In this document: positions 46,741 through 55,177 of the stretch, one piece after another
Layout: each line of letters starts with the position of its first letter
Position numbering within the stretch: position 1 is the first letter of the stretch
NCBI RefSeq assembly: GCF_025148445.1
Contig: NZ_CP102270.1
Span: 1,178,001 to 1,242,000, forward strand
Direction: 5' to 3'
Length of the DNA: 64,000 bases
Source: Eshraghiella crossota
GTDB taxonomy: Bacteria > Bacillota > Clostridia > Lachnospirales > Lachnospiraceae
Notes under the pieces: generated by a model
What the model saw: the letters and a program-made list of their open reading frames with translations, nothing else
What the model was told of the DNA's origin: nothing
The model's database searches: none
Program-made: the position numbers and the translations under genes

Positions 46741-48690
46741 ATGGATAAATCAGAGAGAATTAAAGAATTAATAGATATACTAAATGAGGCCGGTAAAGTT
46801 TATTATTCGGGAACAGACGAGATAATGAGCAATTTTGAATATGACAGATTGTATGATGAGCTTGTTGAGTTGGAGAATGAGACGGGAATCCATATGTCAG
46901 GAAGCCCTACTTCAAAAGTCGGTTATGAAACACTTAGTGAACTTCCGAAAGAAAATCATGAGAAGCCTATGTTAAGTCTTGATAAAACCAAGTCGGTAGA
47001 TACACTTGCAGAATTTGCAGGTGTGCATAAGTGCCTTTTATCATGGAAATTAGACGGACTTACAGTTGTACTTACTTATAACAATGGAGAACTTGTAAAG
47101 GCTGTTACAAGAGGAAACGGATATGTAGGCGAAGTAATAACACCTAATGCAAAAGTTTTTAAAAATATTCCTCTTACAATTCCCTATAAAGGAGAACTTA
47201 TTTTAAGAGGTGAAGCTATAATAACATATTCCGATTTTAACAGAATCAATGACAGTATTATTGACGACGCCGAGAAGTATAAGAATCCAAGAAATCTTTG
47301 CAGCGGTTCGGTAAGACAGCTTAATAATGAAATTACAGCAAAACGTAATGTAAAACTCATTGCCTTTGCATTAATTAAAGCTGAAGGAATTAATTTCCAT
47401 AATTCTGTTGAGGAACAGTTTGAATTTCTTGAAAAACAAGGATTTGAAGTAGTAGAGAGAAAAATTGTGGATGGAACAACAGTACATTCTGCTGTACAAT
47501 ATTTTTCAGACAAAATTAAAGAAAATGATTTTCCTTCCGATGGACTTGTAATGATTTATGACGACATTAATTACGGTTTGTCCCTGGGAACCACAGCCAA
47601 ATTTCCGCGTAATGCCATAGCTTTCAAATGGAAGGATGAAACAGCACTTACAACACTTCGGGAAATCGAATGGAGTGCCTCAAGGACAGGACTTATTAAT
47701 CCGGTAGCCATATTTGATCCTGTAGAGCTGGAAGGAACAACCGTAACAAGAGCAAGTGTCCATAATGTAAGTATTGTAAAGGAACTTAAACTTGGGATAG
47801 GCGATAAAATAACAGTTTATAAAGCCAATATGATTATTCCCCAGATTGCAGAGAACATTACATCAAGCGGTACTGCCGTCATACCGGATAAATGTCCCGT
47901 ATGTGGGGAAAACACACAGATAATCGAATCAGCAGGAGCCAGCTTTTTATATTGTGTTAACAAAGATTGCAGTGCGAAACACATAAAACGGTTTGAACAT
48001 TTCTGCGAAAGAAATGCCCTTAATATAGAAGGCATATCAATGCAGACACTTGATAAATTTATTGAATGTGGTTATATTAAAGAATTTGAAGATATATATC
48101 ATCTGGACAGATATGAAGAACGTATTGTTTCAATGGATGGTTTTGGAAAAAAATCCTATGATAATATGATAGAGTCAATCAATAATTCAAGAACGGCAAT
48201 GCTTGCCAACGTGATTTACGGATTAGGAATTGATGGAATAGGACTGGCAGGTGCAAGGCTTATCTGTCGTTATTTTGAAGATGATGTATATAAAGTAATA
48301 AATGCAACAAAGGATGAACTGCTTTTGATTGATGGAATAGGAGAAGTTCTGGCAGATTCTTATGTAAAGTATTTTTCGGATGAAAAGAATCGTAAAGAGT
48401 TTGAACTGCTTCTTAAGGAACTTCATCTTGTAAAAGAAGAAAGAAATACTAATTCACCTGTTTCGGGCAAAACTTTTGTTATAACAGGAAGCCTTAACCA
48501 TTACGCAAACAGGGATGAACTTAAAGCTGTGATTGAGCAGAACGGAGGTAAGACAACAGGCTCTGTATCCGCAAAGACAGATTATCTTATCAATAATGAT
48601 TTGACAAGCAATTCATCGAAGAATAAGAAAGCAAAAGAATTAGGAATACCTGTTATTTCGGAAGATGACTTTATTAAATTCTTAGAATAA
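46741..48690 (+). CDS. ligA: NAD-dependent DNA ligase
   Basis: 649 residues. Adenylation Lys103 in WKLDG, then TRGNGYVGE (the usual TRGDG carries Asn), an OB-fold, zinc finger (CPVCGENTQ ... CVNKDCSAK), helix-hairpin-helix region and a C-terminal BRCT domain (about 575-649). It seals nicks in replication and repair. The sequence differs noticeably from typical LigA around the adenylation motifs, but every required domain is present. It may be a second, lineage-specific copy; another ligA outside the window cannot be excluded. Confidence 0.93.
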   Translation: MDKSERIKELIDILNEAGKVYYSGTDEIMSNFEYDRLYDELVELENETGIHMSGSPTSKVGYETLSELPKENHEKPMLSLDKTKSVDTLAEFAGVHKCLLSWKLDGLTVVLTYNNGELVKAVTRGNGYVGEVITPNAKVFKNIPLTIPYKGELILRGEAIITYSDFNRINDSIIDDAEKYKNPRNLCSGSVRQLNNEITAKRNVKLIAFALIKAEGINFHNSVEEQFEFLEKQGFEVVERKIVDGTTVHSAVQYFSDKIKENDFPSDGLVMIYDDINYGLSLGTTAKFPRNAIAFKWKDETALTTLREIEWSASRTGLINPVAIFDPVELEGTTVTRASVHNVSIVKELKLGIGDKITVYKANMIIPQIAENITSSGTAVIPDKCPVCGENTQIIESAGASFLYCVNKDCSAKHIKRFEHFCERNALNIEGISMQTLDKFIECGYIKEFEDIYHLDRYEERIVSMDGFGKKSYDNMIESINNSRTAMLANVIYGLGIDGIGLAGARLICRYFEDDVYKVINATKDELLLIDGIGEVLADSYVKYFSDEKNRKEFELLLKELHLVKEERNTNSPVSGKTFVITGSLNHYANRDELKAVIEQNGGKTTGSVSAKTDYLINNDLTSNSSKNKKAKELGIPVISEDDFIKFLE

Positions 48691-48717
48691 TGTAATTTCT
48701 AAAATTGGAGGAATAAA

Positions 48718-49635
48718 ATGCCAATCAAAACACAAAATAATTTACCGGCAAAGGCAATTCTGGAAAATGAAAATATATTTGTAATGGACGAGGACAGGGC
48801 TATATCACAAAATATCCGCCCACTTAAAATAGCAATTTTAAACCTTATGCCGCTTAAAGAAGAAACAGAAGTCCAATTGCTGCGAGTGTTATCAAATACA
48901 CCGTTACAGATAGATATTATTTTATTGCAGACAGCATCATATCAGCCAACACATACCTCACAGTCACACCTTAATATGTTTTATCAGACCTTTGATGATA
49001 TTAAAGACCAGAAACTTGATGGAATGATAATTACCGGTGCTCCTGTAGAATTTATGGATTTTGAACAGGTTGAGTATTGGGAAGAACTGACCAATATAAT
49101 GGAGTGGACCAAGACAAATGTTACCTCAACATTCCATATATGCTGGGGTGCCCAGGCAGGCCTATATTATCATTTTGGTGTCAGGAAAATAATACTGCCA
49201 AAAAAAGTATCGGGTATTTACAGACACAGGGTTAACAACAGAAAAGTCCAGCTTGTACGAGGTTTTGATGATGTATTTCTTGCACCACATTCAAGAAATA
49301 CAGAGTCATCACCTGAAGATATAAGAACCCATGAAGAACTGGTTGTTTTAGCAGAATCTGATGAGGTGGGTGACCTTATTGTTATGACAAAGGATGGTAA
49401 ACAGATATTTGTTCTTGGACATCTTGAATATGACAGGCTTACCCTGGATACGGAATACAAAAGGGATATGGCTAAAGGACTTAATCCGGAAAAACCATAT
49501 AATTACTACCCTGATGATAATCCTGATAACAGACCGTTACTTACATGGAGAGCAACATCTGACTGCCTTTACAGTAACTGGCTTAACTATTATGTATATC
49601 AGACGACACCTTATGACCTGACCAAGATACGATAG
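48718..49635 (+). CDS. metA: Homoserine O-acetyltransferase (MetA type)
   Basis: 305 residues of the MetA/HTS family. Catalytic Cys142 (ICWGAQ) and the LGHLEYDR His/Glu pair are intact. The acyl-specificity residue 111 is Glu (GAPVE), which in this family goes with acetyl-CoA, whereas Gly gives succinyl-CoA. I therefore predict O-acetylhomoserine as the product, in methionine synthesis. Good GGAGG site; no SAM riboswitch in the 27-base gap. An unknown small gene follows. Confidence 0.93.
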   Translation: MPIKTQNNLPAKAILENENIFVMDEDRAISQNIRPLKIAILNLMPLKEETEVQLLRVLSNTPLQIDIILLQTASYQPTHTSQSHLNMFYQTFDDIKDQKLDGMIITGAPVEFMDFEQVEYWEELTNIMEWTKTNVTSTFHICWGAQAGLYYHFGVRKIILPKKVSGIYRHRVNNRKVQLVRGFDDVFLAPHSRNTESSPEDIRTHEELVVLAESDEVGDLIVMTKDGKQIFVLGHLEYDRLTLDTEYKRDMAKGLNPEKPYNYYPDDNPDNRPLLTWRATSDCLYSNWLNYYVYQTTPYDLTKIR

Positions 49636-49655
49636 AAGTTATAACGGACAAAACT

Positions 49656-49982
49656 ATGATAAAAGAAAACGATATTTACAGTCTTATACATTATGAATAC
49701 GGACTCCCTTATTCCGGAGATTATAACGGGATGCGATACAGGATAGCACGAAATCCCCTTGAGAGAGTGTTTGGCAAAAAAGAAAAAGGAGAAGCAACAC
49801 TTGAAACCACAGTATGGAAGGGACCGTTTGCATTTGATACAACAACTGAAGAAAAAATAACAAAAGAATTTCCTTTTACGGAAGAAGGAAGATTAGAACT
49901 TGTGGAATGGCTTAACGCTATGTATGAGACTGACAAAGACAAGTGGAAAACAGGTAAAATAAGCAATGTATTGAAATCTTAG
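49656..49982 (+). CDS. Uncharacterised small protein after metA
   Basis: 108 residues, acidic/aromatic, soluble. It has no motif I recognise; the segments NGMRYRIARNPLERVFGKK and FPFTEEGRLELVEWLN look like a compact alpha/beta domain. It lies 20 bases after metA and 26 bases before the HD-GYP gene and is probably in the same transcript. A real gene is supported by the ORF length, codon use and tight spacing. Confidence 0.7.
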   Translation: MIKENDIYSLIHYEYGLPYSGDYNGMRYRIARNPLERVFGKKEKGEATLETTVWKGPFAFDTTTEEKITKEFPFTEEGRLELVEWLNAMYETDKDKWKTGKISNVLKS

Positions 49983-50008
49983 ACAAGCATCAGATTCGGA
50001 GTGATATT

Positions 50009-51058
50009 ATGAAAAAGGTTTTTATCAGCGATTTAAAAGAAGGCATGGTTATAGGCCGTGATACGTTTACATCATCAGGAATCCTTATCGTTCCTGCCAA
50101 AGTTACAGTTACTAAATCCATAATTGAACATCTTATGTCATTAGGGTTGACATATGTATTAATTGACGAAAATGCGGTTAAGGAAAACGAACTTAAATTT
50201 GATAAACATAAGATTGTTGAATTTAATAAAAAATATACAGCTGCCAAGGATAATCTTAACAATACTTTTGGAAAAGTCCTTGAAGGTAGTCTTATCAAAG
50301 ACGACGTTGAGAATCTTGTTGATGCAAGCTGGAATATGATGGATGAAAATATTAACACTTATGAAATGCTTGGTATGATATACTCCATGCACCGGTATTC
50401 CGATGCTACATATATGCACTGCATGAATGTTGGTGTTATAGCGACCATGATAGGAAAATGGCTTGACTGGAAAGAAGAAGATCTGAAAATATTAAATACC
50501 TGTGGCATGTTTCATGATATTGGCAAACTTATGATTGATAAAGCAATACTTGATAAACCGTCAAGACTGACGGACGAGGAATATAAGATTATGAAAACCC
50601 ACACAGTTAAGGGCTATGAAATTCTTAAACCTATGGGACTTGATAAAAGAATTGTAAATGCTGCACTTTTACATCACGAAAGATGCGATGGATCCGGATA
50701 TCCTCTTGGTGTTAAGGGAGACAAACTTGATGAGTTTACCAAAATAATTGCGATTGCCGATGTATATGAAGCACTTACCGCCAACAGGGTTTATCGTAAG
50801 TCCATGTGCCCTTTTGATGCGATAGCTCATTTTGAAAAAGAAGGATTTGGATTATATGACACCAAAATTTTACTTGTTTTTATTCATAATATCCTGAATT
50901 CATATCTTAATTCACAGGTTAGATTAAGTAATGGAGAAGAAGCTGAGATTGTGCTTATTAACAAGCAGGCGGGAAGTAAACCTGTGTTAATAACAAGCAG
51001 TGGCAGAACCATTGATTTATCAAAAGAAAAAGATATAAAAATAACGGAAATAATCTGA
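50009..51058 (+). CDS. HD-GYP domain phosphodiesterase
   Basis: 349 residues. An N-terminal domain of about 110 residues (FISDLKEGMVIGRDTF) is followed by the HD-GYP domain: HDIGK (169-173), HHERCDGSGYP (about 222-232) and FTKIIAIADVYEALTANRVYRKS. Such enzymes linearise cyclic di-GMP with bound metals. Residues for catalysis look intact. No receiver or sensor domain is visible except the N-terminal one. Three bases before the nuclease gene. The window's c-di-GMP riboswitches lie 4 kb downstream. Confidence 0.9.
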   Translation: MKKVFISDLKEGMVIGRDTFTSSGILIVPAKVTVTKSIIEHLMSLGLTYVLIDENAVKENELKFDKHKIVEFNKKYTAAKDNLNNTFGKVLEGSLIKDDVENLVDASWNMMDENINTYEMLGMIYSMHRYSDATYMHCMNVGVIATMIGKWLDWKEEDLKILNTCGMFHDIGKLMIDKAILDKPSRLTDEEYKIMKTHTVKGYEILKPMGLDKRIVNAALLHHERCDGSGYPLGVKGDKLDEFTKIIAIADVYEALTANRVYRKSMCPFDAIAHFEKEGFGLYDTKILLVFIHNILNSYLNSQVRLSNGEEAEIVLINKQAGSKPVLITSSGRTIDLSKEKDIKITEII

Positions 51059-51060
51059 TA

Positions 51061-51741
51061 ATGAAAAAAATATATAAAGTATCAATATTTGCCGTAATAA
51101 TACTGATCGCAGCAGTTATTTTATATGAGCTGGTTATTAAAAAGAATGCAGGATATAAAAGCGAAGAAATATCCGCTGCCAATAAAATTTTTACAGAAAT
51201 TAACGGGAATATCCCTTATTTTACAAAAGAAGAACTTACAACAGAACCATTTGAAAACTATAGTGAACTTGACTCGTTAGACAGGTGTGGTGCTGCTTAT
51301 GCAAATATATGTAAAGAACTTATGCCCGATACGGAACGCGGAGAAATAGGTATGATTAAACCGTCAGGGTGGCATACGGTAAAATATGACATTATCACAG
51401 ACGGCAGATATCTTTACAACAGATGTCACCTTATTGCATATTCTTTAGCAGGCGAAAATGCCAATCCGAAGAATCTTATTACGGGAACAAGGTATTTTAA
51501 CGTGGAGGGAATGTTACCTTTTGAAATAAAGGTTGCAAACTATGTAAAAAATACGGGAAACCATGTGCTGTATCGTGTTACACCTGATTTTAAAGGAGAC
51601 AATCTTGTTGCTTCAGGTGTTTTAATGGAGGCATATTCTGTTGAAGATGACGGAAAAGGTATATGCTTCTGCGTATATGTATACAATATCCAGCCCGGCA
51701 TAGAAATTGACTACAGAACAGGAGAAAGCCATGAAATATAA
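51061..51741 (+). CDS. Membrane-anchored DNA/RNA non-specific nuclease (EndA-like)
   Basis: 226 residues with an N-terminal membrane anchor (about 7-24), so the nuclease faces outside. The core reads YNRCHLIAYSLAGENANPKNLITGTRYFNVEGMLPFE, which matches the streptococcal DNA-entry nuclease EndA and streptodornase. The catalytic DRGH motif is NRCH (120-123); His123 is retained and the Asn of the metal-binding segment is present. Likely roles are nucleotide scavenging or DNA uptake. Ends inside the next gene's start. Confidence 0.85.
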   Translation: MKKIYKVSIFAVIILIAAVILYELVIKKNAGYKSEEISAANKIFTEINGNIPYFTKEELTTEPFENYSELDSLDRCGAAYANICKELMPDTERGEIGMIKPSGWHTVKYDIITDGRYLYNRCHLIAYSLAGENANPKNLITGTRYFNVEGMLPFEIKVANYVKNTGNHVLYRVTPDFKGDNLVASGVLMEAYSVEDDGKGICFCVYVYNIQPGIEIDYRTGESHEI

Positions 51742-52372
51742 ATATTTATTTTTTGACCTTGACGGGACTCTTACAGACCCTGCAGAGGGCATTACCAATT
51801 CAATAATTTATTCCTTGAAAAAATTTAATATTGAAATTAATGACAGGACAACTCTATATAAATTTATAGGACCTCCCCTTGTGGATTCGTTTATGAAATT
51901 CTATGGATTTGACGAAAAAAAGGCATGGACAGCAGTTGAATATTACAGGGAATATTTTTCGGTCAGCGGATTATTTGAAAATAAAGTGTATGACGGAATT
52001 GAAAATCTTCTTGATACATTGCAAAAACAGGGACATAAGCTTTATGTAGCTACATCCAAACCAAAAGAATATTCGGTGCGTATTCTCGATAAATTCGGGC
52101 TCCTTAAGTATTTTGAATATGTTTCAGGCAGCAGTATGGACGAAAAAGACAGCGATAAAGCAACGATAATCAAAAACGCACTTAATGTATCTTTGGCAGA
52201 TAAAAAAGACGTTCTTATGATCGGTGACAGGTGCTTTGACATAAAAGGAGCAAAGACCAACGGAGTCGATTCACTTGCTGTATTATACGGATACGGAAGC
52301 CGTGAAGAAATTACTGATTCAGCACCGGAATATATCGCAGAAACAGTAAATGACATATTTAACTATGTTTAG
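51731..52372 (+). CDS. HAD family hydrolase (phosphoglycolate phosphatase-like)
   Basis: 213 residues. Motif I FFDLDGTLTDP, a helical cap, motif II VATSKP, motif III KDVLMIGDRCFDIKGAKTN. Such enzymes dephosphorylate small sugar phosphates or nucleotides; substrate unknown. I chose the ATG at 51731 (AGGAG upstream), which overlaps the nuclease gene by 11 bases. The 3' end overlaps the convergent flippase gene by 14 bases. Confidence 0.9.
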   Translation: MKYKYLFFDLDGTLTDPAEGITNSIIYSLKKFNIEINDRTTLYKFIGPPLVDSFMKFYGFDEKKAWTAVEYYREYFSVSGLFENKVYDGIENLLDTLQKQGHKLYVATSKPKEYSVRILDKFGLLKYFEYVSGSSMDEKDSDKATIIKNALNVSLADKKDVLMIGDRCFDIKGAKTNGVDSLAVLYGYGSREEITDSAPEYIAETVNDIFNYV

Positions 52373-53639
52373 TATATTTACGGATAGTATTAACGCTTAG
52401 GATAGCACTTGTAATCTGGGATATAATCACACCTTTTATATATGCAGCCGGGCCGGATTTGGGCACAAGTACAACAATAAACAGCAGCATAATAAGTTCA
52501 GAAAATAGATTTATTACAAGTATTTTATAGCTTTTATCAATGGCATTCATAATTGCCTTAAATGTCACGTTTATGAACAAAAAGGGGCATACATAAGACA
52601 GTGGTTTTATTATCATACGCATTTTATTTTCTTTAAAAAGTAAACAGGCAATATAAGAGCCTGCAGAATTAAAGAAAATAATACATAATACCCCTAATAT
52701 AAAGGACATTATAAAAGATTTAATACTGTAATTTAATACGGCTTTTAAAGAATTTTTTTTCTTTGATACCGCTGGCAACAGCATCATTGAAAATGAGTTT
52801 ACGAACGTTACCGGAAATAATACTACAGGAAGTGCCATACCGGTTATCAGACCGTAAGCTGACAAGGCTTCTTTTGCTGACATTCCATATAAGACAAACA
52901 TCATCGGAATAAGAGCGGATTCTATGCTTTGAAGCAGGCTTACTAGCACTCTGTTAAAAATAACAGGACCGGAAAGTTTTATTATATTCATATAAATTTT
53001 CTTTGATGGTACAAAATAATTCTTTTTTAATTTTTTCCCCACAACAAGTAATAAACATAAAAATACTGAAAAAAGTTCACCTGTTATTGATGCGAGGGCA
53101 GCGGTGTAAGCGCCTGTGTATTTCTGCGAGAACACAATAACGCCGAGAAAACGCACGGCCTGTTCGGATAATTGTGAAAATGCGGGGAAAAACGTTTTTT
53201 CTTTACCCAGATTATATGAATAGAACATGGAATGGATGCATGTAAAAGGAATGGAAAAAGCCAAGGCTTTTAATAATTTTTCACATTCGCTGTTGTTAAG
53301 AAAATGTCCGGCAAGAAAACCTGCGGAGGAATATATGGTAATTCCGCAGAGTGTTCCGGCAATAACTGAAAGCAGGGTACAGGAAACGGCGTTTTTTACA
53401 GCGTATGTGTTATCTTTGCTTCTGTAAAAAGCGGTCAGTTTTGAAATGGTTACTTCCGTTCCTGATATACATACGGCGTGGCAAAGTGTTATTACCGGGA
53501 TTGCCTGCTGATATGTCCCGATTGCTTCTGAACCTATTTTTCTTGAAAGAAAAATTTTAAATAAAAAACCGAGAAATTTTATTAAAACACCTGCAGTTGT
53601 AAGGATTAAGGTTCCTTTGATTAAGACTTTTTTTGACAT
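52359..53639 (-). CDS. MATE/MurJ-like oligosaccharide flippase (SpoVB type)
   Basis: 426 residues with about 12 to 14 spans. The N-terminus (LIKGTLILTTAGVLIKFLGFLFKIFLSRKIGSEAIGTYQQ) matches the polysaccharide-flippase family including SpoVB, Wzx and MurJ. It probably moves lipid-linked sugars across the membrane; SpoVB-type proteins are linked to spore cortex synthesis. It is shorter than SpoVB (about 520). Divergent from the second cysteine desulfurase. Confidence 0.85.
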   Translation of the reverse strand: MSKKVLIKGTLILTTAGVLIKFLGFLFKIFLSRKIGSEAIGTYQQAIPVITLCHAVCISGTEVTISKLTAFYRSKDNTYAVKNAVSCTLLSVIAGTLCGITIYSSAGFLAGHFLNNSECEKLLKALAFSIPFTCIHSMFYSYNLGKEKTFFPAFSQLSEQAVRFLGVIVFSQKYTGAYTAALASITGELFSVFLCLLLVVGKKLKKNYFVPSKKIYMNIIKLSGPVIFNRVLVSLLQSIESALIPMMFVLYGMSAKEALSAYGLITGMALPVVLFPVTFVNSFSMMLLPAVSKKKNSLKAVLNYSIKSFIMSFILGVLCIIFFNSAGSYIACLLFKENKMRMIIKPLSYVCPFLFINVTFKAIMNAIDKSYKILVINLFSELIMLLFIVVLVPKSGPAAYIKGVIISQITSAILSVNTIRKYTKHS

Positions 53640-53712
53640 GTTTTTTTGCCTGCTTTTTAATCATTTTATGACACACCGGCATAATATATAATAAAAACAT
53701 CAGGAAAAAAAT

Positions 53713-54819
53713 ATGATTTATCTTGATAATGCAGCAACAACATTAATGTATCCTGAAGTAAGGGACACAGTAAGTTATTATGAAAAATATTTTTATAATC
53801 CGTCATCTCCTTATTCCGCAAGTAAAAAAATAAGAAAAGAACTTGAAAAAGCAAGGACAAAACTGGCAGATATGATAAATGCACAGCCTGAGGAAATTTA
53901 TTTTACGTCAGGAGGCACGGAATCGGACAACTGGGCATGCAACCATGCCAAGGCAAAAAGGGGCCATATCATTACCACGGCGATAGAACATAAGGCTGTT
54001 CTTATGCCGCTTAATGATTATAATAATAAAACAATTATTAAGCCTATGCCTGATGGTGCCGTTAATGTATCTGCAATTGAACAGGCAATAAAAAGAGACA
54101 CCGTGATGATTTCTGTTATGACTGCCAATAATGAAACGGGAACCTTGCAGCCGGTAGATGAAATAGGAAGACTTGCAAAAGAATATAATATAATATTTCA
54201 TACAGATGCAGTGCAGGCTTTTGGGCACATTAAAATAGATGTTAAAAAAATTGGTGCTGATATGTTAAGCGCGTCCTCACATAAGTTTCATGGACCAAAA
54301 GGCTGTGGATTTTTATATGCGGATAAAAATACGGGCATCAAGCCTTTTATATATGGAGGGGGTCAGGAGAGGGGACAACGCTCCGGCACCGAAAATGTAC
54401 CGGGGATACTCGGTATGGTAAAGGCAGCAGAAATATCACACCGGATAATGGATGAAAACAATCGTAAACTCCGTAAAATCAATGATTATATGACAGACCG
54501 AATATTAAATGAAATCGATGACTGTATATGTAACGGCAATCGTGAAAACAGACTTTCAAACAATATAAATGTAAGTTTTGGCAATATTGACGGAAAAGCA
54601 CTTCTGGTTCTCCTTGATATGGAGGGAGTATATGTGTCAGGTGCATCGGCGTGCAACGGAGGCAAAGAAAAATCATATGTGCTTTCTTCTCTTGGAGTTC
54701 CCGAAAAATATGCAGACGGAACAATAAGAATGACAATGGATTACACAATGAATATGAAACAGGCTGATTATGTGCTTAATGTATTAAAAAAATGTGTAAA
54801 TTATTTAAGAAAAAAATAA
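53713..54819 (+). CDS. Second cysteine desulfurase (NifS-like)
   Basis: 368 residues. PLP Lys191 in SSHKFHGPKG, active Cys314 in SGASACNGG. It belongs to the same group as the thiI-linked enzyme but differs strongly (SGSACAS there). The gene has no iscU, sufU or thiI neighbour, so its sulfur acceptor is unknown. An overexpression role in iron-sulfur assembly is possible but unsupported. Divergent from the flippase gene. Confidence 0.9.
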   Translation: MIYLDNAATTLMYPEVRDTVSYYEKYFYNPSSPYSASKKIRKELEKARTKLADMINAQPEEIYFTSGGTESDNWACNHAKAKRGHIITTAIEHKAVLMPLNDYNNKTIIKPMPDGAVNVSAIEQAIKRDTVMISVMTANNETGTLQPVDEIGRLAKEYNIIFHTDAVQAFGHIKIDVKKIGADMLSASSHKFHGPKGCGFLYADKNTGIKPFIYGGGQERGQRSGTENVPGILGMVKAAEISHRIMDENNRKLRKINDYMTDRILNEIDDCICNGNRENRLSNNINVSFGNIDGKALLVLLDMEGVYVSGASACNGGKEKSYVLSSLGVPEKYADGTIRMTMDYTMNMKQADYVLNVLKKCVNYLRKK

Positions 54820-54827
54820 AAAAATTA

Positions 54828-54855
54828 TTGCTTTTTTGGCAAAAAGTGCTATACT
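54828..54855 (+). promoter_or_regulatory. Promoter of the riboswitch-CAP transcript
   Basis: TTGCTT (54828-54833), a 16-base spacer and TATACT (54850-54855). It starts nine bases after the desulfurase stop; the leader to the CAP gene is about 320 bases. Confidence 0.6.
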
Positions 54856-54902
54856 GTACCTGAGAACAAGAAGATTGTTTTTTATTTATGGTTGAAGTTG
54901 AA

Positions 54903-54980
54903 TATTAGGCAAACCAATCGAAAGGTTGGGACGCAAAGCCAAGGGCCTTTCCCTTAACAGGGTGGCAGCCGGTTGCATAT
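54903..54980 (+). promoter_or_regulatory. Cyclic di-GMP-I riboswitch, copy 1 (GEMM-I)
   Basis: The sequence follows the GEMM-I consensus: GGCAAACC, P2 with the GAAA tetraloop (CAATCGAAAGGTTGG), the ligand core GGACGCAAAGCC, then P3 and the receptor GGTGGCAGCCGGTTGC. The receptor here reads GGCAGCC where the second copy reads GGTAGCC. It is followed 17 bases later by its own terminator hairpin. Known GEMM-I RNAs bind c-di-GMP with high affinity and control motility and surface genes. Confidence 0.9.
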
Positions 54981-54997
54981 CTTTTTGATATTTATTT

Positions 54998-55033
54998 AAG
55001 CATCCGGTAAGGGTGCTTATTTTTATTTATTTA
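54998..55033 (+). terminator. Terminator hairpin after riboswitch copy 1
   Basis: AAGCATCC (54998-55005) pairs with GGGTGCTT (55011-55018), loop GGTAA, followed by ATTTTTATTTATTT. It is an expression platform placed between the two aptamers. Confidence 0.8.
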
Positions 55034-55037
55034 ATTG

Positions 55038-55116
55038 AACAATGGGCAAACCAATCGAAAGATTGGGACGCAAAGCCAAGGACCTTTCCCTTAACAGGAT
55101 GGTAGCCGGTTGCACG
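55038..55116 (+). promoter_or_regulatory. Cyclic di-GMP-I riboswitch, copy 2 (GEMM-I)
   Basis: Nearly the same sequence as copy 1: GGGCAAACC, tetraloop stem CCAATCGAAAGATTGG, GGACGCAAAGCC, and the receptor GATGGTAGCCGGTTGC. The 5' strand CAATGGGCAA (55040-55049) can also pair with TTGCCCATTG (55146-55155) downstream, which may be an alternative fold. Confidence 0.9.
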
Positions 55117-55138
55117 GAGTATGTTTACTCTGTTTTAT
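55114..55138 (+). terminator. Possible weak terminator of riboswitch copy 2
   Basis: CGGAGTA and TACTCTG form a 7-bp hairpin (one G-U) followed by TTTTAT. It shares the 3' strand region of the aptamer, so the two could compete. Confidence 0.5.
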
Positions 55139-55177
55139 GAATATGTTGCCCATTGGTTATAACGGGAGGGTAACATT

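Noticed and set aside
48691-48717. SAM riboswitch before metA
   Set aside because: Only 27 bases separate ligA and metA, too short for any aptamer.
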